A DNA stretch of 64,000 bases from Alteribacter lacisalsi. GTDB taxonomy: Bacteria; Bacillota; Bacilli; Bacillales; Salisediminibacteriaceae. Below, one piece after another: positions 27,610 to 36,355 of this stretch; positions within the stretch are counted from its first letter, which is position 1; each line of letters begins with the position of its first letter. The position numbers and the translations under genes are program-made. Location of the stretch: NCBI RefSeq assembly GCF_003226345.1, contig NZ_PDOF01000001.1, forward strand, positions 1,488,001 to 1,552,000. The letters are read 5' to 3'. The notes under the pieces were generated by a model, which was not told the origin of the DNA, searched no databases, and saw only the letters and a list, made by a program, of their open reading frames with translations.

Positions 27610-28628
27610 GCCAGCACTCTCCTTTCATCCTCCTCGGTGAGCTGTTCAAGTTTTGCGGCACCTGCACCTGAATTGAGTGTATCCCTGGCCTCTTTCACAC
27701 CGTGTTTAATCGAGTCGGCTTTTCCTGCTGCATATAAGGCGGCGCCTGCATTAAGTAAAACGATCTCTCTTGCCGCGTCCGGTGCCCTGTTCTCAAGGAC
27801 CTCCCGGATCAGAGCGGCACTTTCTTCTTTTCTGTTTACTGTAATGTCTTTGAGCGCTCCACGTCTGACCCCAGCTTCCTCCGGTGTCATGGTGTAAGAG
27901 GTAATCTGATGATTCTTCAGTTCGGTTACATATGTTTTTCCCGTTATTGTAAGCTCATCAAGACCGTCTTCACCAGTGACAAAAAGAGCATGTTCCGTTC
28001 CTAGACGCCGGGCCGTTTCGGCCATTTTAACAGCAGCATGGCGGTCATAAACGCCAATCAGCTGCTTTGTCGTGCCTGCCGGATTTGTAAGAGGTCCGAG
28101 AAGGTTAAACACCGTCTTTACGCCCAGACTTTTCCTCGCTTTCGCCACGTGCTTCATGGAGGAGTGATAGACCGGTGCAAACATAAAGCAGAGATTGTAC
28201 CGTTCAAGAAGATCAGAAGCTTCCTGCTGGTTACTCTGAACCGGTACACCAAGTTCCTCGAGCACATCTGCACTGCCTGTTTTTGAGGAAACACTGCGAT
28301 TTCCGTGTTTTGCTACAGGTGTGCCTGCTGCAGACACGAGCAGAGCGGCGGCAGTGGAAATATTAAAGGTTCCTGTACCGTCTCCTCCTGTCCCGCACGT
28401 ATCCACCAGATCTGGTTTACGGTGGGTGATTTTCATGCTGTGATCCCTCATCGCTTTTGCAAAGCCGGTCATCTCATCAACCGATTCTCCACGGAACCTG
28501 AGGATCGATAGAATACCGGATATTTCCTCATCACTCAATTCCCCGGCCATCATCGCATTCATCACCTGACAGGCTTCCGTTTCGCTCAGACTCTCTTTTT
28601 CAAACAATCTCTCCATTACTCGCCTCAT
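27606..28628 (-). CDS. trpD: Anthranilate phosphoribosyltransferase
   Basis: Joins anthranilate and PRPP. The PRPP-binding loop DTCGTGGDGTGTFN, KHGNRSVSSKTGSAD and LGPLTNPA are clear. The frame is open to 28715, but ATG 28628 has GGAGG ten bases ahead, overlaps the trpE stop by four bases, and gives the family length of 340. Confidence 0.96.
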   Translation of the reverse strand: MRRVMERLFEKESLSETEACQVMNAMMAGELSDEEISGILSILRFRGESVDEMTGFAKAMRDHSMKITHRKPDLVDTCGTGGDGTGTFNISTAAALLVSAAGTPVAKHGNRSVSSKTGSADVLEELGVPVQSNQQEASDLLERYNLCFMFAPVYHSSMKHVAKARKSLGVKTVFNLLGPLTNPAGTTKQLIGVYDRHAAVKMAETARRLGTEHALFVTGEDGLDELTITGKTYVTELKNHQITSYTMTPEEAGVRRGALKDITVNRKEESAALIREVLENRAPDAAREIVLLNAGAALYAAGKADSIKHGVKEARDTLNSGAGAAKLEQLTEEDERRVLA

Positions 28629-30127
28629 CTCACACTCTCCTCCTGCTCGAAACTTTTTTTTGCCTGGCTTACTGCTGAAAGCAGTGCACTTGCTTTGTTC
28701 CGGGTTTCTTCCCATTCGAGTTCCGGAACAGAATCATAGACAACACCTGCACCTGCCTGAACGAACGCTTTGCTGCCCTGCAGTCTGATCGTACGGATGG
28801 CAATACACGAATCAATCGTTCCGTTAAAACTGAGATAGGCTACCGTGCCCGCATAAGAGTCACGGGAATCTGCTTCCAGTTCCTGAATGATTTCCACTGC
28901 CCTGATTTTAGGTGCTCCGCTGACAGTACCTGCAGGATGGGCGCTGAGAACGGCCTCAATCGGATGAACATCCGGCCTCAGTTTCCCTTTTACCTTGGAA
29001 ATGATGTGCATCACTTTTGAAAATCGGGTAATCGTCATTTTTTCATAGGTTTCAACTGTTCCGTACTGGCACACCCTGCCAAGATCATTCCTCGCAAGAT
29101 CCACCAGCATAAAGTGCTCGGCTCTTTCTTTTTCATCAGCGAGAAGATCCGCTTCGAGGGCTTTGTCCTCCTGATCGTCTTTTCCGCGCTTTCTCGTTCC
29201 TGCAATCGGATGAATATCAATGGAGCGGTCTGCTTCAATCTTGACGAGACGTTCAGGGGAGCTTCCGACAAGTTCCTCTGTAAAGGCACGGATGTAAAAC
29301 ATATACGGTGAAGGGTTCTGCTTTCTAAGGACCCGGTAAAGGTCAAGGCCGTCAACACGGTTTTCAACTTCAAACCTCTGGCTGAGAACAACCTGAAACG
29401 CATCTCCGCTTTCAATATAGTTTTTCACCCGCCTGACTTTATCGATGAACGCCTCTTTCGTGACATTGGATTTTACGCCGGAAAAAATGTCCTCTGTCGT
29501 CTGCTGGCAAAAGGTTTCAAAAACACGCTTTTTTACGGGGGCTGCTCTGCCGGACAGTTCACCAATCACAGCCTCCACCTTGTCTTTTCCAAGCTCAAAG
29601 GCTCCATCTGCATCAGAGCCAACCTCCTGAAAGTGGATAATTGTAAGTTCCTCACGGCTGTGGTGAAAAGCCAGGATCGTTTCACAGAAAACAAACGAAG
29701 CTGCAGGTGCGCTCCCCTTTTCGATTTTATCCTCTGTCAGATTCATAGCCTCAAAGGAGAAGGATCCGACAGCACCACCGGGAAAAGGAAGATCCGGCAG
29801 TTCAGGGGATACATCAAGCTCAGCTGCAGTACGATCCCAGGCTTCGGTAAACCGGCTGTAGCGGTTTCTTACAATGCCTGACTGGTCTTTTACAGTAAAG
29901 CGGCTGTTTTCCTCTGTGAGATATAAGAAAGGATCGATCCCGATAAACGAGTACTCCGACCACAGGGATAAAGGATCTCTGCTTTCGAGCAGAAATGCTG
30001 CCCTTTTATTAAACGTTTCAAATAGTTGAATGGGTGTAAGTGTGTCTGCAACGAGTCTGGCAGTAACAGGAACTGTTTTATGCTGCGCAGCCTGCCTTGC
30101 AAACGATTGTCTGCTTGTCTGAATCAT
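28625..30127 (-). CDS. trpE: Anthranilate synthase component I
   Basis: Converts chorismate to anthranilate with an amidotransferase partner that is not encoded here (in B. subtilis PabA/TrpG lies in the folate operon). The LLES motif that binds tryptophan for feedback inhibition is in [11 protein letters not shown]; the chorismate-binding core has [12 protein letters not shown] and [14 protein letters not shown]. 500 residues. Its ATG at 30127 follows AGGTGAG, which lies in a perfect seven-base hairpin. The 317-base leader carries a TRAP-controlled attenuator. Confidence 0.97.
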   Translation of the reverse strand: MIQTSRQSFARQAAQHKTVPVTARLVADTLTPIQLFETFNKRAAFLLESRDPLSLWSEYSFIGIDPFLYLTEENSRFTVKDQSGIVRNRYSRFTEAWDRTAAELDVSPELPDLPFPGGAVGSFSFEAMNLTEDKIEKGSAPAASFVFCETILAFHHSREELTIIHFQEVGSDADGAFELGKDKVEAVIGELSGRAAPVKKRVFETFCQQTTEDIFSGVKSNVTKEAFIDKVRRVKNYIESGDAFQVVLSQRFEVENRVDGLDLYRVLRKQNPSPYMFYIRAFTEELVGSSPERLVKIEADRSIDIHPIAGTRKRGKDDQEDKALEADLLADEKERAEHFMLVDLARNDLGRVCQYGTVETYEKMTITRFSKVMHIISKVKGKLRPDVHPIEAVLSAHPAGTVSGAPKIRAVEIIQELEADSRDSYAGTVAYLSFNGTIDSCIAIRTIRLQGSKAFVQAGAGVVYDSVPELEWEETRNKASALLSAVSQAKKSFEQEESVR

Positions 30128-30130
30128 TCA

Positions 30131-30149
30131 TCTCACCTCTCGGGTGAGA
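30131..30149 (-). promoter_or_regulatory. Hairpin sequestering the trpE Shine-Dalgarno sequence
   Basis: TCTCACC (30131-30137), five-base loop, GGTGAGA (30143-30149): a perfect seven-base stem. In the transcript the 3' arm contains the AGGTGAG of trpE. The 5' arm overlaps CTCTTCTCA (complement of 30145-30153), which can pair over nine bases with the complement of 30257-30265 inside the TRAP site. So free leader RNA could release the SD, and TRAP binding would let the blocking hairpin form. Confidence 0.7.
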
Positions 30150-30182
30150 AGAGGACTCTAAGCAAAAGAGGATTAAATCCGG

Positions 30183-30228
30183 GGTAAAAAGAAAACACCT
30201 GCCTGTTAATGGAGACAGGGCAGGTGTT
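30183..30228 (-). terminator. trp leader attenuator terminator
   Basis: AACACCTGCC (30194-30203) and GGCAGGTGTT (30219-30228) form a ten-base stem, widened in the loop by TGT/ACA; the minus strand continues TTTTCTTTTT. It lies 18 bases after the last TRAP triplet and 55 bases before trpE. A competing antiterminator is expected but could not be fixed by eye. Confidence 0.85.
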
Positions 30229-30245
30229 CAGGCGGTGCCTTTTTC

Positions 30246-30285
30246 CTCTGCTCAGGCTCTTCTCAGCTATTTCTAATCTCAACTC
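30246..30285 (-). promoter_or_regulatory. TRAP binding site in the trp leader (eight GAG/UAG triplets)
   Basis: On the minus strand, triplets GAG, GAG, UAG, UAG, GAG, GAG, GAG, GAG run from 30285 to 30246 with spacers of 2, 2, 3, 2, 2, 3 and 2 bases. This is the pattern known to wrap around the 11-subunit TRAP ring. The TRAP gene mtrB is in the same window (39504-39722). Confidence 0.88.
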
Positions 30286-30296
30286 GTTCTTTCTTT

Positions 30297-30329
30297 CCGC
30301 TGTAAAGCCTCTGCTTTACTTCTGTGCGG
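30297..30329 (-). promoter_or_regulatory. 5' stem-loop of the trp leader
   Basis: In the transcript CCGC pairs with GCGG, then an uneven internal loop (ACAGAA against A), then GTAAAGC pairs with GCTTTAC around the loop AGAG. A 5' stem-loop with an uneven internal loop helps TRAP bind in B. subtilis. It ends 11 bases before the first triplet. Confidence 0.75.
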
Positions 30330-30347
30330 CTTTCAAAACCTGATCAA

Positions 30348-30377
30348 TCTATACCGTATCATATTCATTAGTCTGAA
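30348..30377 (-). promoter_or_regulatory. Possible trpE promoter
   Basis: Minus strand TTCAGA (30372-30377), 18 bases, TATAGA (30348-30353). Transcription would start near 30341, giving a leader of about 214 bases, similar to the B. subtilis trp leader. Box matches are only fair. Confidence 0.4.
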
Positions 30378-30444
30378 TTATCTGCTGAACTTTATTGTGA
30401 ATATCATAACGTGCATGCCGAAGCTTGTCAACAGCGAGCTGTCT

Positions 30445-30813
30445 TCACTCTTCTCCTGCAAGGTCAGGACGGAGCGCTCTCGCTCTGCCGAGATACACGT
30501 GATTCACCTGATCCTGTTTAAGAGCGGTCTCAGCTGTCACCATCAGCCGGATACATTTTTCAAGCCCGCCATCAACGGGAATCTCCTGTGCACACATAAC
30601 CGGGACCCGCTCAAAACCATTGAGCAATCTCAGGGCTCTCGCCGGAAAGGTGGCGTTAAGATCCGGACTTACCGTGATCCAGATATGGGCAATCGCTTCC
30701 GGATTGAGGCTGTTTTTCTGAACGATCTGCTCGATCAGTGTTTTTGTCACTTGAAGCATGTCTTCCGTTTCATTTCTTTCTACTGTTGCTGCTCCTCTGA
30801 TTCCCCGTATCAT
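30445..30813 (-). CDS. aroH: Chorismate mutase, AroH type
   Basis: Rearranges chorismate to prephenate. A short 122-residue protein of the trimeric AroH class, starting MIRGIRGAATVE, with the active-site Arg in this N-terminus and in FPARALR, and Cys in VPVMCAQEI. ATG 30819 is also in frame, but 30813 is nine bases after GGAGG. Last aro gene before the trp leader. Confidence 0.95.
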   Translation of the reverse strand: MIRGIRGAATVERNETEDMLQVTKTLIEQIVQKNSLNPEAIAHIWITVSPDLNATFPARALRLLNGFERVPVMCAQEIPVDGGLEKCIRLMVTAETALKQDQVNHVYLGRARALRPDLAGEE

Positions 30814-30830
30814 CAGCATCTCCCTCCATA

Positions 30831-31898
30831 TTACAGATGTTTTAGCAGCTCCGTTTCACTGACAGGCATCAGAACCGGTTCACAGGGTGCTTTTAAAAGA
30901 ACAAATCTGATATCACCCTGCCTGCTTTTTTTGTCTTTTTTCATACGTTCAACGAGTGAACGGGTGTCCAAATTCTTATACATTCTTGTATCGTATCCCA
31001 GTTTCTGAAGGGAAGCCTCGACTTCTGCAGAACGTAAGTCGATACCGAAAGTCCTTTCACTTAACTCAAGAGCAAAAATCATTCCGGCAGCTACAGCTTC
31101 ACCATGCGTCCATCTCCCGTATCCTGCTTCCGCCTCAACTGCATGAGCGAGTGTATGGCCAAAATTAAGATACGCTCTTATGCCCTTTTCTTTTTCATCT
31201 TCTTCCACAACTTCTTTTTTTACCCGGATCGACTGTTCGAGAAGTCTTCCCATGGCAGCCCCGTCTTCGGCTGTTTCAAATGAACCAATGTCAAGAGCAA
31301 ACGAAAGAAGTTCCGGATCACGGATGAGTCCGTGCTTGATCACTTCTGCCAGTCCTGAACGCCACTCCCGCTTAGAGAGGGACGAGAACGTTTCCGGATC
31401 AAAACAGACGGCTGCCGGCGGATGAAAAGCACCGGCAAGGTTCTTTCCCGCCCGCAGATTAATACCCGTCTTGCCTCCGACACTGCTGTCGTGGGCGAGG
31501 AGGGTGGTCGGCACCTGAATAAAATCAATCCCCCGCATGAAGGAGGCTGCTGCAAATCCGGCCAGATCACCGACAACGCCTCCACCAAGGGCGATAATAA
31601 CACTGTCTCTGTCCAGTCCGCATCCGGCTACATATTCAAGCAGTTCTTCAAGAACGGAAAAGGATTTTGACTGCTCTCCAGCCGGTACGATTTTCACGTG
31701 CGGCGTTTCGTCAAAAGACCGGACCACATCTTCGAGATACAGCTTTTCAACCGTGCGATCGGTGACGATAAGAACGGAGGAATAGCTGCGTTTCCCGGGT
31801 AACGACTTCAGAATCAGGCCGATGCGCCTTCTCAGACCCGGTTCAATAATAATCGGGTAATGACCTGCAGAAGAGCGGACCGGGATTTCACGCCGCAT
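30831..31898 (-). CDS. aroB: 3-dehydroquinate synthase
   Basis: Second shikimate-pathway step. NAD and zinc sites: ALGGGVVGDLAGFAA, the phosphate-binding VPTTLLAHDSSVGGKTGIN, AEVIKHGLI, and the zinc ligands in LNFGHTLAHAVE and WTHGEAVAAGM. 355 residues. Its ATG shares one base with the aroC stop (TAATG). Confidence 0.97.
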   Translation of the reverse strand: MRREIPVRSSAGHYPIIIEPGLRRRIGLILKSLPGKRSYSSVLIVTDRTVEKLYLEDVVRSFDETPHVKIVPAGEQSKSFSVLEELLEYVAGCGLDRDSVIIALGGGVVGDLAGFAAASFMRGIDFIQVPTTLLAHDSSVGGKTGINLRAGKNLAGAFHPPAAVCFDPETFSSLSKREWRSGLAEVIKHGLIRDPELLSFALDIGSFETAEDGAAMGRLLEQSIRVKKEVVEEDEKEKGIRAYLNFGHTLAHAVEAEAGYGRWTHGEAVAAGMIFALELSERTFGIDLRSAEVEASLQKLGYDTRMYKNLDTRSLVERMKKDKKSRQGDIRFVLLKAPCEPVLMPVSETELLKHL

Positions 31899-33073
31899 TA
31901 AAACTGCCTCGCTTTTTCCATGTAGGCGTCAAACGCTTTTTTAACATCTCCTACTGTATCCGAACCGAACTTTTCCAGAAATGCAGCCGCAAGTTCAAAG
32001 CTGACTGCATGTTCGCACACCACAGAAGCAGCAGGAACCGCACAGCTGTCCGAACGCTCGATACTCGCTGCGAAAGGCTCTTTTGTTTCAATATCCACGC
32101 TGTTAAGCGGCTTGTAAAGAGTGGGAATCGGCTTCATAACCCCTTTAACAACCACAGGCATTCCGGTCGTCATACCGCCTTCAAATCCACCCAGACGGTT
32201 CGTTTTTCGATAGTAGCCTCTATCGGGATCGTACATAATCTCGTCATGCACTTCACTTCCCGGTTTTCTGGCCGCTTCAAAGCCGATACCCACTTCCACA
32301 CCTTTAAATGCATTTATACTCATGACACTGCGGGCGATTTTAGCATCGAGTTTTCTGTCGTAATGGACATGGCTGCCGAGCCCTGGCGGAAGACCTTCGG
32401 CAACGACTTCAACTACGCCGCCAATGGAGTCTCCGTTTTTCTTTGCTTCATCGATCAGATCCATCATTTTCTTCTCTGCTTCAGGATCCAGGCACCGCAC
32501 AGGGGATGTCTCCGTCCGCTTTAAAATGTCCTCTGTCCCGGCAGGAACATCTATTGGACGGCTCACAATCCCGCCAATTTCCAGGACGTGCCCTGCAATT
32601 GTAATTCCGAATTCAGCGAGGATTTTCTGAGCTACGGCCCCGACCGCCACTCTAATCGTCGTCTCCCGTGCCGAAGAACGCTCCAGCACGTTTCTCATAT
32701 CTCTGTGATCATATTTAATCGCACCGTTCAGGTCCGCATGACCCGGACGCGGTCTGGAAATGGTCCGTTTCATTTCTTTTTCTTCCTGCTCAGTAACAGG
32801 ATCAGGCCCCATAATTTTCTGCCAGTGGGTCCAGTCTTTATTTTCCACAACCAGAGTAATTGGAGCACCAGTTGTTTTTCCATGGCGTACTCCGCTTGTA
32901 ATGCGGACTCTGTCCGTTTCGATCTGCATGCGTCTTCCCCGCCCGTGGCCCTTCTGGCGGCGCGCAAGGTGATGATTTATATCTTCAGCAGTCAAAGGAA
33001 GATGACTGGGAACTCCTTCAATTATCGCGGTCAGTTCCGGACCGTGTGATTCACCGGCTGTCAAAAATCTCAT
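31898..33073 (-). CDS. aroC: Chorismate synthase
   Basis: FMN-dependent last step to chorismate (B. subtilis name aroF). [20 protein letters not shown] at the start, [17 protein letters not shown], and [15 protein letters not shown] are all family signatures. A GTG at 33085 is in frame; ATG 33073 agrees with known N-termini (391 residues) though GGAG is 11 bases away. It heads the supra-operon. Unlike B. subtilis, no cheR stands between it and ndk. Confidence 0.96.
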   Translation of the reverse strand: MRFLTAGESHGPELTAIIEGVPSHLPLTAEDINHHLARRQKGHGRGRRMQIETDRVRITSGVRHGKTTGAPITLVVENKDWTHWQKIMGPDPVTEQEEKEMKRTISRPRPGHADLNGAIKYDHRDMRNVLERSSARETTIRVAVGAVAQKILAEFGITIAGHVLEIGGIVSRPIDVPAGTEDILKRTETSPVRCLDPEAEKKMMDLIDEAKKNGDSIGGVVEVVAEGLPPGLGSHVHYDRKLDAKIARSVMSINAFKGVEVGIGFEAARKPGSEVHDEIMYDPDRGYYRKTNRLGGFEGGMTTGMPVVVKGVMKPIPTLYKPLNSVDIETKEPFAASIERSDSCAVPAASVVCEHAVSFELAAAFLEKFGSDTVGDVKKAFDAYMEKARQF

Positions 33074-33130
33074 CTTCAGCGACACTCCTTTAATGCTTTT
33101 ATGTATTAAACTAATTAAATCTTACGTACC

Positions 33131-33159
33131 ATTGTGGATGATATGTGAAAAAAATTCAA
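33131..33159 (-). promoter_or_regulatory. Possible promoter for the aromatic supra-operon
   Basis: Minus strand TTGAAT (33154-33159), 17 bases, CACAAT (33131-33136), 58 bases before aroC. The box matches are partial. The remaining part of 33074-33357 is AT- and pyrimidine-rich and holds no gene that I can support. Confidence 0.35.
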
Positions 33160-33357
33160 CACATCCTGCTCATTTATTCAGAAACATTGCTTATGATTAG
33201 TATACTGTTCTGTCATGAAAAATAAAGAGGGGGTCTAATCAAAGGGTGGGTTCCCTGTCTATTTTCTTTCTTCGTCTCTCTCGTTTTACTACGACTTCGT
33301 GCTTTTCGTTTCATTTTCCCCTCCCCATTCCCTTTTTAATGCGCTTTCGGACTCGCG

Positions 33358-33400
33358 GAAAAATAAAAAATCTGCCTGTACGTAAAGTACAGACAGGCAG
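33358..33400 (-). terminator. Terminator of ndk
   Basis: CTGCCTGT (33372-33379) and ACAGGCAG (33393-33400) with a 13-base loop; the minus strand then reads ATTTTTTATTTTT. It follows the ndk stop by nine bases. Confidence 0.88.
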
Positions 33401-33409
33401 GGAAATGAA

Positions 33410-33853
33410 TTAAACCCATTTATTAACTGTTTTTTCGTATGTGACCAGTTCATCAGCGCCGAAGAAAAGTTCGATTTCGCGCTTTGCGCTGTCCTGTGAA
33501 TCGGATCCGTGAATAATGTTCATGGAAACCTGGACACCGAAGTCACCGCGGATCGTTCCAGGCTGCGCTTCCTGAGGGTTTGTTTTCCCCATCATTTTGC
33601 GAGCTTCATCAATCACATTTTCACCTTCCCAGACCATCGCGAAAACAGGACCGGAAGTAATGAAATCCACTAGCTCTCCAAAGAACGGGCGCTCCTTGTG
33701 CTCACCGTAATGAGTCTCGGCAAGATCTTTTGAAATCGCTAACACTTTTGCTCCTGCGAGTGTAAAGCCTTTCTTTTCAAAACGGGATACAACTTCACCG
33801 ACAAGGCTTCTCTGTACACCGTCGGGTTTTACCATAAGAAATGTCCGTTCCAT
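33410..33853 (-). CDS. ndk: Nucleoside diphosphate kinase
   Basis: Transfers phosphate between nucleoside di- and triphosphates through a phospho-His; the active His lies in [22 protein letters not shown] opens the protein. The frame is open to 33931, but ATG 33853 follows GGAGG and gives the usual 147 residues. Single-gene unit with its own terminator. Confidence 0.97.
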   Translation of the reverse strand: MERTFLMVKPDGVQRSLVGEVVSRFEKKGFTLAGAKVLAISKDLAETHYGEHKERPFFGELVDFITSGPVFAMVWEGENVIDEARKMMGKTNPQEAQPGTIRGDFGVQVSMNIIHGSDSQDSAKREIELFFGADELVTYEKTVNKWV

Positions 33854-33990
33854 TATCTCGACCTCCAGCTTGTATGTATGTTGTTGAAACCTTTTTGAGT
33901 ATAGCAAATTTTCACAAACATCACAACTCATTTTGAAAACGTTTTCTTTATTGTGGATGATTATACCCTTCTGTCAGTAAAAGAGCTCCG

Positions 33991-34184
33991 CTGCAAGCCA
34001 TCCGCTCGCTTTCCGCGGCGGTGCGGCAAGCCTCCTCATGCTTCGCATTGCGGGGTCTCGCCTGGCCAACCTGCTTCTTCCTCTTCAAGCAAAGCTACGA
34101 GGCTGACTGTGTCGAAGCAAATCGGAGCTTAATCGAGATGTAAACGCTCTTCACTGCTGCAGGAGTCTCGCTTCTGACTTGCAG
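33991..34184. repeat. Intergenic GC-rich repeat with short inverted ends
   Basis: Ends CTGCAAG (33991-33997) and CTTGCAG (34178-34184) are inverted. The core holds CGCTTTCCGCGGCG, CTTCGCATTGCGGGGTCTC, CTTCTTCCTCTTCAAGC and GCAGGAGTCTC, echoing the cores of the other repeats. No coding content supported. Confidence 0.65.
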
Positions 34185-34254
34185 TTTCGTTTGTTATATA
34201 AATGGACAGACGATTAATGGATCTGCTGACTCAAAGGGATACTTTTTTAATTAT

Positions 34255-34436
34255 AGGCTCTGTTCAAGCTTAATGTTGATATTTTTCTATCATTGATTGA
34301 AGCGAACGCGTGACACTCCAGCGGGAACAGCGCCTGCTGAAGACCCCGCAGGATGCTCTTCCCGAGAAGGCTGAAGAGGTGCCCGCGGAAAAGGAGCGCA
34401 GTGTGCGGAAATCAACAACAGACTTTAACAGAGCCT
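34255..34436. repeat. Intergenic repeat element, family C
   Basis: Left end AGGCTCTGTTCAAG...GTTGAT (34255-34280) and right end ATCAACAAC...TTAACAGAGCCT (34411-34436) are inverted copies. The core carries, on the opposite strand, TTTCCGCGGGCACCTCTTC and CCGCTGGAGTG. It and the element at 33991 together fill the 663-base ndk-hepT gap. Confidence 0.75.
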
Positions 34437-34472
34437 TTATATAAGTAAAACCTAAGTTTCCTTACAGGAGGA

Positions 34473-34507
34473 TAAAAAAACGGCATACCTTTTGTAAAGG
34501 CATGCCG
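34473..34507 (-). terminator. Terminator of the menaquinone gene cluster
   Basis: CGGCAT (34481-34486) with ATGCCG (34502-34507), and CCTTT/AAAGG inside, one mismatch; seven U follow on the minus strand. It stands ten bases after the hepT stop. Confidence 0.87.
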
Positions 34508-34516
34508 GAAGTAAAA

Positions 34517-35482
34517 TCAGAATTTTCTGCTGCCGATATAGTCGGCAATCTGGTTAAGTGCATGTTTGGCCCTGATATCCTCCAGTGGTTCAAGCGCTTC
34601 CTTTGCTTTTGCAAGATAACGGTCCGCGATCTTTTTGGAAAAGGCAATCCCGCCGGACTCCCTGATTTCCGTAATCACCTCATGCATCATGCCTTCTTCT
34701 CCGGCAGCAGCTGCACGGGCGATCCGTTCTTTAAGGGAGGGATCCTTTTCCATGGCGTAAAGAGCAGGAAGAGTTACGTTTCCCTGTTTCAAATCGCCGC
34801 CGGCAGGCTTGCCTAGTTCTTTTTCAGTCCCGACAAAGTCAAGGATATCATCGGTGATCTGAAATGCCATGCCGACACGATAGCCAAAAAGGCTTAGCTG
34901 GCGGTTGGTAACCGGGTCTGTCTTTCCTGCAAGAGCGCCCAGTTTACAGCTGACAGCAATCAGCAGGGCAGTTTTACGTTTAATTCTGCGGAGATAATTT
35001 TTCAGATGCTGGCTCCAGACATACTGATCCCGGAGCTGTTCGACTTCCCCGATGCACATTTCAACCATTGCATCCGACAGAACCTCGTGAACAGCGGTCT
35101 CACTGCAGTGGCTTGCCAGTTCCACTGCCCGTGCAAACATATAATCACCGGTATACATTGCAACACGATTATTCCACTTGGTTTTAATCGTTTTTTTCCC
35201 CCGCCTCAGGTCAGCATCATCAATGACGTCATCATGAACGAGAGACGCCATATGAATCAGTTCGAGCGGCACAGCAACATGTCTGATTTCATTCATGTCA
35301 TAGCGGCCGAACTGCCCGGCAAGCAGGACGAAAACGGGCCTGATCCTTTTTCCGCCTGCTTTTAATAGATGTGATGAGGCTTCTTTTAATACAGGATGGT
35401 CCGTACCGATATTCTGTTCAAGTTCCTGTTCGATCACCGCGATATCTTTTTTCAGATAACAGTAAATATCCGTCAGTTTCAT
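34517..35482 (-). CDS. hepT: Heptaprenyl diphosphate synthase component II (trans-prenyltransferase)
   Basis: Catalytic subunit that makes the menaquinone side chain with HepS. First aspartate-rich motif in LVHDDVIDDADLRRG, second in ITDDILDFVG; KAGGKRIRPV binds the substrate diphosphate. ATG 35482 is preferred to the GTG at 35491; 321 residues. Last gene of hepS-menG-ubiA-ubiX-mqnA-hepT. Confidence 0.94.
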   Translation of the reverse strand: MKLTDIYCYLKKDIAVIEQELEQNIGTDHPVLKEASSHLLKAGGKRIRPVFVLLAGQFGRYDMNEIRHVAVPLELIHMASLVHDDVIDDADLRRGKKTIKTKWNNRVAMYTGDYMFARAVELASHCSETAVHEVLSDAMVEMCIGEVEQLRDQYVWSQHLKNYLRRIKRKTALLIAVSCKLGALAGKTDPVTNRQLSLFGYRVGMAFQITDDILDFVGTEKELGKPAGGDLKQGNVTLPALYAMEKDPSLKERIARAAAAGEEGMMHEVITEIRESGGIAFSKKIADRYLAKAKEALEPLEDIRAKHALNQIADYIGSRKF

Positions 35483-35495
35483 TGTCTTCACCCAC

Positions 35496-36353
35496 CTAAA
35501 CAGATTGCCGGTCAGCTGCTTCCTGCCACAGCGGCAGGCTCTTCACTTCTTTTCTGAGCAGACCGAGATTATTTGCATACTCAAAAAACTGAAGAAGCCC
35601 TTCCTCATGGGCAGGTGTTAGATCGTGGTTCAGCCCCTTAAAATAGGAAGTCCAGAAAGAGCGGCTGCCGCCCATTTCATACTCAATTGCACGAATCAGA
35701 TCCCTGAAACCGGTTTTGTATGTCTGCTTTTTGCTTTTAACCATTTCACCAAACAGATCAGTCAGGAGGTCACTGTGTGTGGCAATTGTATCCTTCCTGG
35801 CTGCCACCACTGCATAAGTCATCGGAAGACCTGTAAAGTCATTCCAGAGCCGTCCAAGATCATACCGGTAAATCTCCGGCGGCTGATTCCAATATGTCTG
35901 GATCGCATCATCACCAATCAGAAGACAGGCGTCATGGTCCTGCATCATCTGATGAAAATCCGGCTTTTGAGTGACATAATCCACTCCCAGTCCGTGAAAT
36001 TTACCGAGGATGATCTTAAGCAGGTTCACCGATGTGGCTGAACTTGAAGTAAGAGCGACTTTCCGGCCCTCGAGTTTTGTGAGCGGCACTTTTGAAAACA
36101 GAAATATGGAGCCGACCTCCCGGTGAGAAGAAACCGAAAGAAACGGGAGGAGTTGAAAGGAGCCGGCATTCTCGGCGTAGGCAAACGACGAAATGCCTCC
36201 AATGTCAACAGAGCCGGATTCCATACCCTTGTTAAGTTCGGATGGCACCTGAGGCACAAATGAGCAGCCTCTTTTAACGAGCCGTTCCCTGTTAACATAG
36301 TAAAATAGCGGCATGATATTTGTATATGAGATTTCACCTACGACCACACCCAT
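35496..36353 (-). CDS. mqnA: Chorismate dehydratase (futalosine pathway)
   Basis: MqnA removes water from chorismate to give 3-enolpyruvylbenzoate, the entry to the futalosine route to menaquinone. The periplasmic-binding-like fold shows VGEISYTNIMPLFYYV at the start, VDIGGISSFAYAEN, LTSSSATSVNLLKIIL and LLIGDDAI, typical of MqnA/MqnD. 285 residues; strong GGGGGG box before ATG 36353. It sits between hepT and ubiX, where B. subtilis has no gene because it uses the MenFDHCEB route. Confidence 0.9.
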   Translation of the reverse strand: MGVVVGEISYTNIMPLFYYVNRERLVKRGCSFVPQVPSELNKGMESGSVDIGGISSFAYAENAGSFQLLPFLSVSSHREVGSIFLFSKVPLTKLEGRKVALTSSSATSVNLLKIILGKFHGLGVDYVTQKPDFHQMMQDHDACLLIGDDAIQTYWNQPPEIYRYDLGRLWNDFTGLPMTYAVVAARKDTIATHSDLLTDLFGEMVKSKKQTYKTGFRDLIRAIEYEMGGSRSFWTSYFKGLNHDLTPAHEEGLLQFFEYANNLGLLRKEVKSLPLWQEAADRQSV

Positions 36354-36355
36354 GT

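Noticed and set aside
30128-30444. T-box leader upstream of trpE
   Set aside because: No T-box consensus or specifier stem was found; the GAG/UAG triplets explain the leader better.
33086-33409. A cheR gene between ndk and aroC, as in B. subtilis
   Set aside because: The gap holds no frame with CheR features; cheR is absent at this place.
33990-34440. Possible insertion sequence remnants
   Set aside because: Inverted ends exist, but no transposase fragment is seen in any frame, so they are listed only as repeats.
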